64,000 bases of DNA. Origin: Chersky-840 sp036511675 (GTDB lineage Bacteria > Actinomycetota > Acidimicrobiia > Acidimicrobiales > UBA8190). This document shows positions 23,390-30,923 of this stretch, in pieces. A program made the translations under genes and the position numbers. Positions within the stretch are counted from its first letter, which is position 1. Each line of letters starts with the position of its first letter. The notes beneath the pieces were generated by a model that made no database searches, was not told the origin of the DNA, and worked only from the letters and a program-made list of their open reading frames with translations. The DNA is taken from the NCBI GenBank assembly GCA_036511675.1, contig DATCBU010000013.1, forward strand, positions 1-64,000, read 5' to 3'.

Positions 23390-24214
23390 ATGGCTAAAGT
23401 CCGCCCGTGGCTGGCTGGAATCGTCCTTGTCACGCTGAGCTCTACAACGGTTGCAGCCTGTAGTCCCGGGAAGACACCGACGATCGGTGCCACCACGAAC
23501 CCACATCGGTCAGGCGTTTTGGGACCGGTGTTCGCCCCTCCCAAGCCCTGTCGCGGCGTTGTGGCCCCGGGGACATACTCGGATGCCGAGCTGATGGCGA
23601 CGCAGGATCAGGTCCAGAAGGCCACCGCCGGTCAGTTCATCAGTCTGGGTATCGCCGCCTCGACGGTCGAAGTGGGCCTCATGGCCGGACGCGAGGCGCT
23701 CGCGGCGCGGGTCGCCAAGGCGTTCGGGCCGAAGGTGAGCATCACCGTCGGGTTGACCAGCTATTGCGGAGGAACAGGTCGGAGCCCGGTGTGCTCGGCT
23801 ATGCCCGCCGGAGACCCCTTACCGCCGGGGCTCAACCTCGAGCTGGTCCTCGACCGCCGAGCGATCAAGACCGGTGGCGTCGGACATGCGGCCCTCGTCA
23901 CCGAGGAGGTAGGTCCACGCACCTTCGAGATGGACACCGGTCAGCCCCTGGTCGGCCAAGTGGTGCGCTCCGGCACCAGAAAGGTGGTGGGGACCTTGGA
24001 TGTAGGGACGGCCGGGACGGGATTCGGAAGGAAGATCACCACGGGTCAAAGTGAAAGGATTCCCGTCGTCTACGGCACGGCTCGTTGTGACGGAGGGTTG
24101 GGGTCTGCGATGCCATCGGGTCGCTACGACGTGGTTGTGTACATCCACACTGAAGGCGAAATCGGCGGCCCCGTGTACTACGCACCGGTGGTGCCGCTCG
24201 TCGTCACGAAATGA
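23390..24214 (+). CDS. putative lipoprotein
   Basis: The 274-residue product has a signal sequence with a lipobox (STTVAACSPG; Cys at about residue 24), so it is predicted to be lipid-anchored on the outer face of the membrane. The mature part has paired cysteines (TSYCGGTGRSPVCSAMP) and a C-terminal beta-rich region ending YYAPVVPLVVTK. No enzyme motif is recognised. The ribosome-binding site is weak (GGAGTGATTC). Function unknown. Confidence 0.7.
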   Translation: MAKVRPWLAGIVLVTLSSTTVAACSPGKTPTIGATTNPHRSGVLGPVFAPPKPCRGVVAPGTYSDAELMATQDQVQKATAGQFISLGIAASTVEVGLMAGREALAARVAKAFGPKVSITVGLTSYCGGTGRSPVCSAMPAGDPLPPGLNLELVLDRRAIKTGGVGHAALVTEEVGPRTFEMDTGQPLVGQVVRSGTRKVVGTLDVGTAGTGFGRKITTGQSERIPVVYGTARCDGGLGSAMPSGRYDVVVYIHTEGEIGGPVYYAPVVPLVVTK

Positions 24215-24307
24215 TGTCCGAGGGCAGCGTTGTCGTGGCACCCACGAGCCCGGCCAGTTGACATGTCGAGCTCCGCTCTATGATCGGGACCATCGGAGGG
24301 AGGTTCG

Positions 24308-24769
24308 ATGTTGCTCAACGGGTTCAACCATGTGGCGCTGCTCACCAACGACACCGACCGACTCGTCTCGTTCTACCGCGACGTATTCGACGCCAAGGTG
24401 GATGCTCAGCAGCAGGAGAACGAGCACGTCCGACTGACGTTCATACGTGTCGGAGAGGCGGCCGAGCTCAATGTGTTCGAAGTAGCAGGTAATACCGAGG
24501 CCGAACGACAGACGCCCATGTTCGGTCGCGGTCGCCTCGACCACCTCGGATTACAGGCCGCATCGCTGGAGGCGTTCGACGAGATTCGAGACCGCTTGAT
24601 GGCGCGAGGGGCGGCAGATGCCTTTGTCACCGACTTCGGCCCCGTTCTCAGTGTGTTCTTCCGCGATCCCGATGGCCTCGAAGGCGAAGTGTGCGTGGCG
24701 AACCCCGATGCGCGGCCCGGTGTCCAAAACCCTCCCGGAACGCCTGCGGCTCGCTACGCGGCGACTTGA
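24308..24769 (+). CDS. VOC-family protein
   Basis: The 153-residue product has NHVALLTNDTDRLVSFYRDV at the N-terminus and GRLDHLGLQAASLEAFDEIR plus VFFRDPDGLEGEV in the second half: the two repeats of the glyoxalase/dioxygenase fold, including likely metal ligands His8, His near 78 and the Glu of EGEV. GGAGGGAGG lies just before the ATG. It directly precedes a fragment of an ABM-like gene. The substrate is unknown. Confidence 0.8.
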   Translation: MLLNGFNHVALLTNDTDRLVSFYRDVFDAKVDAQQQENEHVRLTFIRVGEAAELNVFEVAGNTEAERQTPMFGRGRLDHLGLQAASLEAFDEIRDRLMARGAADAFVTDFGPVLSVFFRDPDGLEGEVCVANPDARPGVQNPPGTPAARYAAT

Positions 24770-24815
24770 AGGCGATAGACAACAAAAGGGAAGCGCTGGT
24801 AGGGGCGAGACTCGC

Positions 24816-25007
24816 TGGGCCGCATTGCCCGTGAGGACCGACGACGGCTTTCGAGTGGTCGATGTGTGGGAATCCCACCAAGCGTTCGAAAAGTTCGCCC
24901 ACGACAAACTCGGTCCGATCTGCGAAGAGGCCGGCGTCACCGCTCCACCTGAGATTCAGGTCTTCGAGGTCCACAACTACCTGGCTGGTGGTCGCTGGAG
25001 GGGTTGA
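24816..25007 (+). pseudogene. C-terminal fragment of an ABM-like small protein
   Basis: The frame ending at 25007 holds TDDGFRVVDVWESHQAFEKF, then AHDKLGPICEEAG and PEIQVFEVHNYL. This matches the second half of roughly 100-residue ferredoxin-fold hypothetical proteins in actinobacteria (FRVVDVWES...FEVHNYL). The N-terminal strand and start are missing; the sequence before it belongs to the VOC gene end. It is probably the leftover of a deletion. Confidence 0.5.
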
Positions 25008-25033
25008 ACTCGTGAAGCTGTGCCTTGCCCGCC

Positions 25034-25699
25034 TCAGGCGTTGTCCTCTGTCGCTCCCGGACCCTGAAGCTCCGGCAGGGCGCGCCGCAGGAGTGTCTTC
25101 AAGAGGTCGGCGGTGAGACGCCCGATCTGCCCGGGGGTCTGCTCGAAATCGACCATGAGGGCTTGGGTGGTGAATGCCGAGAAGTTCAGGGCGAAGGCCA
25201 GTACCAACTCTTCCGATGGCTCACCCGCCCCTCCTGCGGCGCGCCAGGCCCGGGCGGCGAGAAAGCGAACTCCACGATTGCGGTACTCGCGTCGGAAAGC
25301 TTCCAACTCCAAGAACACGGCTGAAGCGTTATGGTGCGGAGCGTGGATGTCCCAGAAGGCTTCCCCGATGATCTCGGCATTTCTCGTGTGGATCGTTACT
25401 GCTACGGCCTCGAGCCACCCGTCAAGGTCTTCGGCTGATCGAGGAATCCCTTCGATCGGTCCGCGACCGCAGGCTTCGAACATGTCCTTGACCGTGCAAA
25501 GGATCAGCAGGTCGTGACTCTCGTAATGGCGAAAAATCGTTCGAGCGCTCACGCCGGACACCTCGGCGATCTCGGCCACAGTTGCATCGAAGCCTCGACG
25601 GGCAACAACCTCCATGGCAGCCTCTCTTATGCGGGTTCGCGTGAGCTGCTGTTGCTCGTGAGCCAAAGATGGAGGAGAGGTCCCCCGTGCGTTGTCCAA
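25034..25699 (-). CDS. TetR-family repressor
   Basis: The 221-residue product has an N-terminal helix-turn-helix (TRTRIREAAMEVVARRGFDA, then TVAEIAEVSGVSARTIFRHY) and an all-helical C-terminal ligand/dimer domain. The start appears to be the TTG at 25699, with AGGGAG upstream. A perfect 18-bp dyad at 25776-25793 lies between it and the divergent HTH gene, consistent with autoregulation and control of that gene. The ligand is unknown. Confidence 0.88.
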   Translation of the reverse strand: MDNARGTSPPSLAHEQQQLTRTRIREAAMEVVARRGFDATVAEIAEVSGVSARTIFRHYESHDLLILCTVKDMFEACGRGPIEGIPRSAEDLDGWLEAVAVTIHTRNAEIIGEAFWDIHAPHHNASAVFLELEAFRREYRNRGVRFLAARAWRAAGGAGEPSEELVLAFALNFSAFTTQALMVDFEQTPGQIGRLTADLLKTLLRRALPELQGPGATEDNA

Positions 25700-25775
25700 A
25701 CGAACTCCCTGGACGGTGGTAGATCACCCGTGCTTGTTGCCCGGGGAGCCATGTTAGGTCGGCCGGGGCTCTCGA

Positions 25776-25793
25776 TGTCAACGGCTGTTGACA
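25776..25793. promoter_or_regulatory. TetR-operator-like dyad
   Basis: TGTCAAC-GGCT-GTTGACA is a perfect 7-bp dyad in the 146-base divergent region between the tetR gene and the HTH gene at 25846. A second palindrome, AGGCCCCGGGGCCT at 25794-25807, abuts it. Size and position fit a TetR binding site. Confidence 0.6.
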
Positions 25794-25845
25794 AGGCCCC
25801 GGGGCCTGGCAATTCCGGGCGTCCTCCCCGCGTCATTCCGGAAGG

Positions 25846-26205
25846 ATGACCGTGTCCTCGACGAGACGGCGTCTGCTGCAAAGAATTGAAGCACTCATTG
25901 AGTGCTCCGCGTTACTACGCGAGCAACTGGTGCACTATGAACAGACGATGGGCACCATCGCCGCGCGACTCGAAGATGGCGCTCCTGGAATCAGTGCCTC
26001 GCGAGGGACAGGCATTCCGTCCGGGCGCCGGCTGGTGACCGAAACGATCGAGGAGTTCGAAGCAGCACGCCATCAGCTGCGTCTGGCGTTGTTCGCGTTG
26101 GGCAAGGAAGAGGGCGCCTCCATAAGCGAGGTTGGACGAGTACTCGGAATCTCGCGACAGCTCGCCTCCCGGCTGGCGGCGGAGTCAGAGGAGAAGTGGC
26201 CCTGA
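25846..26205 (+). CDS. small helix-turn-helix protein
   Basis: The 119-residue product has a helical N-terminus (about 1-35), a linker, and a C-terminal HTH-like segment, ASISEVGRVLGISRQLASRL. It is soluble, with no receiver or ligand domain. It is divergent from the TetR gene across a strong dyad and upstream of whiB on the same strand. It could be a DNA-binding regulator or sigma-like accessory protein; the exact family is not recognised. Confidence 0.6.
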   Translation: MTVSSTRRRLLQRIEALIECSALLREQLVHYEQTMGTIAARLEDGAPGISASRGTGIPSGRRLVTETIEEFEAARHQLRLALFALGKEEGASISEVGRVLGISRQLASRLAAESEEKWP

Positions 26206-26211
26206 GGGGAG

Positions 26212-26240
26212 CTCACAGGACGCTCACAGAAATCTCACGG
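26212..26240 (+). promoter_or_regulatory. three 11-bp-period direct repeats before whiB
   Basis: CTCACAG, CTCACAG and CTCACGG start exactly 11 bases apart (26212, 26223, 26234), 74-102 bases upstream of the whiB ATG. An 11-bp period of TCAC units is characteristic of PhoP/OmpR-class sites such as the Streptomyces PHO box. The regulator is not identified. Confidence 0.5.
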
Positions 26241-26313
26241 GAACTTCAAAGCATCACCCGGTCCAATTGGTTTGGCGGGGATTCGAACTGCCCGACGGCG
26301 TCAGAGGAGCACG

Positions 26314-26559
26314 ATGGACACCGACTGGATGAGCCAAGGCAGGTGCAAGAACATGGATCCCGCACTGTTCTTCCCCAGTGACGGGATTGGTGTGCAGGCC
26401 GCCCAGCGAGTCTGTGTCGAGTGCCCCGTGATCGCCCCCTGCCTGAGTTACGCCTTGATCAATCGGATCGACGAGGGCGTCTGGGGCGGTGCCTCAGAGC
26501 GTCACCGGAAGCGTCTCCTGGGACAGCACCGTCGGCTCAATGCCCTCGCAGCGAGGTAA
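26314..26559 (+). CDS. WhiB-family iron-sulfur regulator
   Basis: The 81-residue product has the four WhiB cysteines (C11, C34, C37, C43; VCVECPVIAPC), the GVWGG turn and a basic C-terminal helix (SERHRKRLLGQHRR). WhiB proteins bind a [4Fe-4S] cluster and act with the primary sigma factor in redox, developmental or resistance control. The ATG at 26314 follows AGAGGAG. Three 11-bp direct repeats upstream suggest activation by an OmpR-type regulator. The subfamily cannot be fixed. Confidence 0.92.
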   Translation: MDTDWMSQGRCKNMDPALFFPSDGIGVQAAQRVCVECPVIAPCLSYALINRIDEGVWGGASERHRKRLLGQHRRLNALAAR

Positions 26560-26705
26560 CCGCCCGCAACCCGGCTGAAACGACCAGGACGAACCAGCGC
26601 CTACCCATTCCCATCATCTCCCGTGAATCTTGCGCATTCCCATTGGGTCGCAAGCGGATAGAAGATCCTCCGGCTGGGGCCGCACTGCCCAGTTACTGTA
26701 CCGAC

Positions 26706-27614
26706 ATGGCTCGAAACCCTATGAGCGCAGACGAGGTCGCCGCCCTCCATGCACGGCTCTCGAACTGGGGACGCTGGGGGCCCGACGACCAGCTCGGTGC
26801 CCTCAACTTCATCACCGCGGGTGTCACGACGGCTGCGACATCGACGGTGCACTCGGGACTGACGGTGTCCTGTGCCCGCCCCCTGCCTACCCAACCCGCG
26901 CCAGACAACCTCGCTCCGGTCGTCCACCACATGATCGGGACTGCCACCGAGGGCTATGGCGCCGACTACTTCGCGCTGGCGCCCCATGGATATGCGACAA
27001 CGCACATCGACGCCCTCTGCCACATCTTCCATGAAGGCAAGATGTACAACGGCTACTCGTGCGAGTCGGTCACGGCGCACGGAGCGGGCAAGCTCGGTAT
27101 CCACCACCTCCGATCAGGAGTCGTGACCCGGGGGATCTTGCTCGACGTCCCCGCCGTCCGAGGTGTCGAGGCACTGGCGCCGGGTGAGCCCATCTTTCCC
27201 GAGGATCTCGAAGCCGCAGAACAGGCAGCCGGAATCACGGTACGACGGGGGGACGCGCTCTTGGTGCGGACAGGTCGTTGGCGCTGGCGTGCGGTCCACG
27301 GCGCCTGGACGCCGAGCCAGGGCATGGCGGGGCTCGACGCCTCGTGTCTGGCCTGGCTCCACCAGCGTGAGGTCGCCGTGCTCGGGAGCGACGGGGTATC
27401 CGACGTCATGCCCTCGCGCGTCGAAAAGGTGGGTATGCCGGTCCACACGGTGGCCATTGTGGCCATGGGTATCCACCTTCTCGACAACCTCGATCTCGAT
27501 ACCTTGTCGCTAGCGTGCACGACCGCCGCCCGCTGGGAGTTCCTCCTCGTGGTGGCCCCCCTCGTTCTCGATTACGGCACGGCATCACCCGTGAACCCGA
27601 TCGGAATCTTCTAG
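26706..27614 (+). CDS. cyclase / kynurenine-formamidase-like metal hydrolase
   Basis: The 302-residue product carries the cyclase-family metal site GYATTHIDALCHIF (HxDxxxH) and typical flanks: GRWGPDDQLGALNFIT at the start and GGEPIF-like loops. Known relatives include kynurenine formamidases and polyketide cyclase-like amidases that hydrolyse N-formyl or ester bonds using Mn or Zn. I take the ATG at 26706. It stands alone downstream of whiB, and no tryptophan-pathway gene is adjacent, so the substrate is open. Confidence 0.85.
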   Translation: MARNPMSADEVAALHARLSNWGRWGPDDQLGALNFITAGVTTAATSTVHSGLTVSCARPLPTQPAPDNLAPVVHHMIGTATEGYGADYFALAPHGYATTHIDALCHIFHEGKMYNGYSCESVTAHGAGKLGIHHLRSGVVTRGILLDVPAVRGVEALAPGEPIFPEDLEAAEQAAGITVRRGDALLVRTGRWRWRAVHGAWTPSQGMAGLDASCLAWLHQREVAVLGSDGVSDVMPSRVEKVGMPVHTVAIVAMGIHLLDNLDLDTLSLACTTAARWEFLLVVAPLVLDYGTASPVNPIGIF

Positions 27615-27632
27615 GCGAAAGGCTGATGTCTG

Positions 27633-27788
27633 TTGAGCGAGGGGTCCGACGTCGATGTGGGGCGTGCCCCCATCTGCCCGTATTGTGGTGTCACCGCCCT
27701 TCCGGCAGATCTCTCGCACGTCATCGACTCGGTGTTCGTGTGCGACAACGCCGAGTGTGACGCCTTCGGTGACGTCGTCGAGTCGTAG
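27633..27788 (+). CDS. 51-residue zinc-ribbon protein, TTG start
   Basis: The small protein reads VDVGRAPICPYCGVTALPAD and ends SVFVCDNAECDAFGDVVES: two Cys pairs (CPYC and CDNAEC) form a likely zinc ribbon. The only good start is the TTG at 27633, with AAAGG about 10 bases upstream, 18 bases after the cyclase stop, so it may be co-translated with the cyclase. It is below usual size cut-offs. Role unknown. Confidence 0.6.
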   Translation: MSEGSDVDVGRAPICPYCGVTALPADLSHVIDSVFVCDNAECDAFGDVVES

Positions 27789-27801
27789 GCGCACAGCAAT
27801 G

Positions 27802-28236
27802 TCAGACGGGCTCCATGCCATGTCGCCGCATGAGGGCCAGCTCCGTCTCACGGTCGGGTGGTTGGGGCGACGACCACAGTTGTTCCAAGTCCTCGAAATA
27901 CCCGTCCAGGGCGGGAGCGTGCAGGACGAGGAGCCGAGCGGGCTGATCACCGGTGTTCCCAAAGGTGTGCGATTCGCCCGCGGTGACCAGGACGAAGGTC
28001 CCGTGCGCACCTTGGAACACGTCGTCGGCCACGCGGAACTCCACGATCCCGTCCAGGACGAAGTAGGCCTCTTCGTTTCCGACGTGCCGGTGCGCCGGTG
28101 GCATCCGCCCACCCGGGGGCAACGTCCTTTCCATCAGGGAGAATCGCCCCTGTGTCGTCGATGCCGTGGCTTTGAACCACATCTCGCTCCCACGCGCCTC
28201 GCGGCGTAGGCCCTCACCGCTCTCCCAACGGAGCAC
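27802..28236 (-). CDS. cupin-domain protein
   Basis: The 144-residue product contains the two cupin motifs: PPAHRHVGNEEAYFVLDGIV (metal ligands His, His, Glu) and the later GESHTFGNTGDQPARLLVL (His). It is a single-domain cupin, possibly a dioxygenase or isomerase. I choose the GTG at 28236 because GGAGG lies 6 bases upstream; the longer frame to 28281 has a poor site. It is convergent with the zinc-ribbon gene. Substrate not evident. Confidence 0.78.
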   Translation of the reverse strand: MLRWESGEGLRREARGSEMWFKATASTTQGRFSLMERTLPPGGRMPPAHRHVGNEEAYFVLDGIVEFRVADDVFQGAHGTFVLVTAGESHTFGNTGDQPARLLVLHAPALDGYFEDLEQLWSSPQPPDRETELALMRRHGMEPV

Positions 28237-28305
28237 GACATACCTCCAACGCTCGAGTGCAACAACCGTTCCCGGGGCCACTCTCAGAGATCCCCCCGTC
28301 GACGA

Positions 28306-28632
28306 TCAGGGGGGAGTCACCGTCCAACCTCGACGCTGCAATTCGGCGGCCAGGTCCTGGGCGGGCGTGCGGCGAAGCGACGGCGGTGCCGACGAAAGCC
28401 GGGATGCAGGCACGCGAGGTGCGACGGTCTCGCCGTGCTCTGCGTCCTGCATCCGGGTGATGAGCTCGCTGGCCTCCTCGCGGGTGAACTTCCCGGCGCC
28501 CTGGCGCTGGGTGAACCCCATGGGGCCTCGGGCCACACGGAAGTCCGAATGTCCTGCGTCGTTGAGCAGGGCCAAAAGCTCCCGCACCTGGCTCGCCGAC
28601 GCAGGGGGCCCCGACTGTTGACCGAATGTCAC
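28306..28632 (-). CDS. conserved hypothetical protein
   Basis: The 108-residue product has the core SASQVRELLALLNDAGHSDF and RVARGPMGFTQRQGAGKFTR, followed by a Ser/Pro-rich linker and a C-terminal helix, LAAELQRRGWTVTPP. Similar short proteins are found in many actinobacteria. It has no membrane segment or catalytic motif. The GTG start lacks a strong ribosome-binding site. Function unknown. Confidence 0.6.
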   Translation of the reverse strand: MTFGQQSGPPASASQVRELLALLNDAGHSDFRVARGPMGFTQRQGAGKFTREEASELITRMQDAEHGETVAPRVPASRLSSAPPSLRRTPAQDLAAELQRRGWTVTPP

Positions 28633-28715
28633 GGCTCACAGTCTTGCCCAACCGCCGCGATCCGAACGGGATGGCACCGCCTTTGGCGCCAGGGGCCATC
28701 CGGATCCGTGCACCG

Positions 28716-29645
28716 TCAGGACGAGCGTGGGCCCGCGGCGGCGGGCTGCGATGCTGGGGTCAGAAACGAGACGTGCCAACGAGTGTCGATGGCGTCGACC
28801 ACGGCGCGCGCCAGGACTGCAGCGCCGGCTGGAGTGAGGTGGACGCCGTCGGGAGTCCGCAGCGGCACCGGGTGACCAGACAGGTCGTCTCCGGTCGTCG
28901 TGTAAAGCCCTGAAGACCCTGCCAGCGCTGCATTCGACGAGACAAACAACGCCTCTGGGAATGCCTGGGTCTCGCGTTGGTAGATGACGTCTTCTCGGCC
29001 CATGGCAGCGTCGAGATCGGGGTTCGCCATCCGAGGCATGCCCACCCACACCACACGCGCCCCGGCGTCGGTAGCCTCTCGCAAGAGGTCATCGACGCGC
29101 TGGGTATAACCGGCCACCCAGGCCAGGGTGCCCGGGGCCGCCGCGGACCCGTCGAGGTCGAGGCCCTGGTCATCGTTGGCGCCGATGAAGACCACCACGA
29201 CCTGAGGGCGGTCGGTGGTCAAAAGGCCGGCAAGGTGCACAGGCCAGTTGACGTCCGTGACGTTCGAGAGGCCCGAGTCGCCCAGCGAAGCAACCGTGGT
29301 CAGGGCCGATCCTGCGGCGTCGAGTTGGGACCGGAGTTGGTCCCCGAGGTCGATCCCGAGTGAGTCGCCGATCTCGAGCACGTGCAAAGGTGCGGCGGTG
29401 ATGCGTCGGAGGCCGGGAGGGATTGGTGCCCGACGGGTGGAGGTGCCCCCGGCGACGACGCCGGTGGCCGGCTCGGTGGGCCGAAGGATCGTCGTGCCCT
29501 CAGGCATGGGTGGGCGGCCTCTCGGGATCGACACCACCGCCCCCGTGACCACGGTGACGACGGCGACGGCGATGGCGATGGCGATGGCGCCGTAGGTCCG
29601 TACGCGAATGGGCCGCCGCCGGGCGCGAGGCGCGGCGATGCTCAC
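28716..29645 (-). CDS. membrane-anchored SGNH hydrolase-like protein
   Basis: The 309-residue product has an N-terminal membrane anchor (about 18-42) and then an SGNH/GDSL fold: block I EIGDSLGIDLG, block III VVVFIGANDDQG and block V PDGVHLTPAG with the Asp-x-x-His pair. It resembles the DUF459 and acyltransferase-linked SGNH groups and probably acts as an esterase or O-acyl transfer partner outside the membrane. It is divergent from another SGNH protein at 29873, with 227 bases between them. Confidence 0.8.
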   Translation of the reverse strand: MSIAAPRARRRPIRVRTYGAIAIAIAVAVVTVVTGAVVSIPRGRPPMPEGTTILRPTEPATGVVAGGTSTRRAPIPPGLRRITAAPLHVLEIGDSLGIDLGDQLRSQLDAAGSALTTVASLGDSGLSNVTDVNWPVHLAGLLTTDRPQVVVVFIGANDDQGLDLDGSAAAPGTLAWVAGYTQRVDDLLREATDAGARVVWVGMPRMANPDLDAAMGREDVIYQRETQAFPEALFVSSNAALAGSSGLYTTTGDDLSGHPVPLRTPDGVHLTPAGAAVLARAVVDAIDTRWHVSFLTPASQPAAAGPRSS

Positions 29646-29872
29646 GGTGCGGCGGTCTGATCCATGCCTCTCTCACGAACCAGCTGCCGTTGAGGTTGAC
29701 CCCCCGTACTCGCGCCGCTGCGCCGTCACTGACGGGAGCTTTCCGTGGGACCGGAATATGGGTACATTTCTGTCCGACTCGGGCCGCCTTGGCCTGCGGC
29801 TCTTGGAACTGGTGGGGGCACGATGGACCTGGATGGCTGGTGTCCTGACCCTTGTTGTGATCGGGGGCTTCG
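29646..29872. other. divergent promoter region between two SGNH genes
   Basis: This region must hold both promoters. I see no clear dyad or consensus hexamers that I can defend. Confidence 0.4.
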
Positions 29873-30910
29873 ATGACCGAGGGAGGAGTACCGGGCCCAC
29901 TGGGGGAACCGTCGGAAGGCGGGGCTCCCAGCCGCAAAGCAGGGTGGTATCGGGACCGGAAGACCGGGCAACGGCGCTTTTGGAACGGCGTCTCGTGGAC
30001 CGACCTTTCCGGCGCCATCACCCCCTTCACCGTCAGGCCCGAGCCACTATCCACGGCGCCGCCGCCCCCTCCGGTGACCCCGAAGAGGGTCATCGACCGG
30101 CGTATCAAAGCGACCGGCGCCTTGACTGCGCTTCTGATCCTTCTTCTGGTGGTGGCGGTGACGGTCGCGCTGAGCAACACCGGGACGACTCCGGTGTCGG
30201 CGAGCCAGACGGTCCCTCCCACGACGGTGCCCCTGGATACCGGTCCGAGCTCGGTGCTCGACGACACCACCACCACCTCGCCTCTCGAATCAACGACGAC
30301 CAGTTCTGCCACGACAGTGCCGGGAGGTTCCGAGACGACCAACCCGGTGACCACGGGGGCACCTGGTGCCAGTACTGCAGTGACGAGCCCCGAGATCCCG
30401 AATCCGGCCGGCAATGTGGCCATCATCGGAGATTCGATCACCAAGCTCGCCGAAACCGATCTGGCCCATGCCTTACACGACTACAAGCTCTACATCGATG
30501 CCGTGTCGAAGACGACCATGGCCGAGCACCTGCAGAAGATCGAGGCGCTGGCGAGCGACGGCCAACCCCGGGACTGGGTGATCGAGCTCGGGACGAACGA
30601 CGCATTGCCTGAGCCTTCGAACCCGAACTGGGCGTCGGACTTCGCCAACGAGGTCGCCGCGCTGCAGGGACAGCGCTGTGTCGTGTTCCTGACCGTCAAT
30701 CCCCGCCTCGGACCGATCGGCACGGGGATCAACGCCGCCATCGCCAGTGCCGTGGCCACCCACCCCAACTTCCATTCCATCGACTGGGGTGACATCGAGT
30801 TTCGCAAGCCCCAATGGCTGGTGTCGGACGGCATTCATCCCACAAAAGCAGGCCAGGTCGAGCTCACCAAACTCGACCACCAAGCTATTCGCAGCTGCCA
30901 GGATCAGTGA
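29873..30910 (+). CDS. DUF2510 - TM - Thr/Ser linker - SGNH hydrolase protein
   Basis: The 345-residue protein has a DUF2510 motif at the N-terminus (AGWYRDRKTGQRRFWNGVSW), a membrane helix (about 83-101, ALTALLILLLVVAVTVAL), a Thr/Ser/Pro-rich spacer of about 80 residues, and a C-terminal SGNH domain: IIGDSITKL, ELGTNDAL and VSDGIHPTKAG. The topology places the hydrolase outside the cell and DUF2510 inside. It is probably a cell-envelope esterase or acyltransferase. The pairing with a divergent SGNH gene suggests linked roles in surface-glycan acylation. Confidence 0.82.
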   Translation: MTEGGVPGPLGEPSEGGAPSRKAGWYRDRKTGQRRFWNGVSWTDLSGAITPFTVRPEPLSTAPPPPPVTPKRVIDRRIKATGALTALLILLLVVAVTVALSNTGTTPVSASQTVPPTTVPLDTGPSSVLDDTTTTSPLESTTTSSATTVPGGSETTNPVTTGAPGASTAVTSPEIPNPAGNVAIIGDSITKLAETDLAHALHDYKLYIDAVSKTTMAEHLQKIEALASDGQPRDWVIELGTNDALPEPSNPNWASDFANEVAALQGQRCVVFLTVNPRLGPIGTGINAAIASAVATHPNFHSIDWGDIEFRKPQWLVSDGIHPTKAGQVELTKLDHQAIRSCQDQ

Positions 30911-30923
30911 CCCGCGGACGTCG

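Noticed and set aside
26262..26285. GGCGGGGATTCGAACTGCCC, resembling a tRNA T-arm on the minus strand
   Set aside because: The stem does not pair properly and no other tRNA parts are present; it is the 5' leader of whiB.
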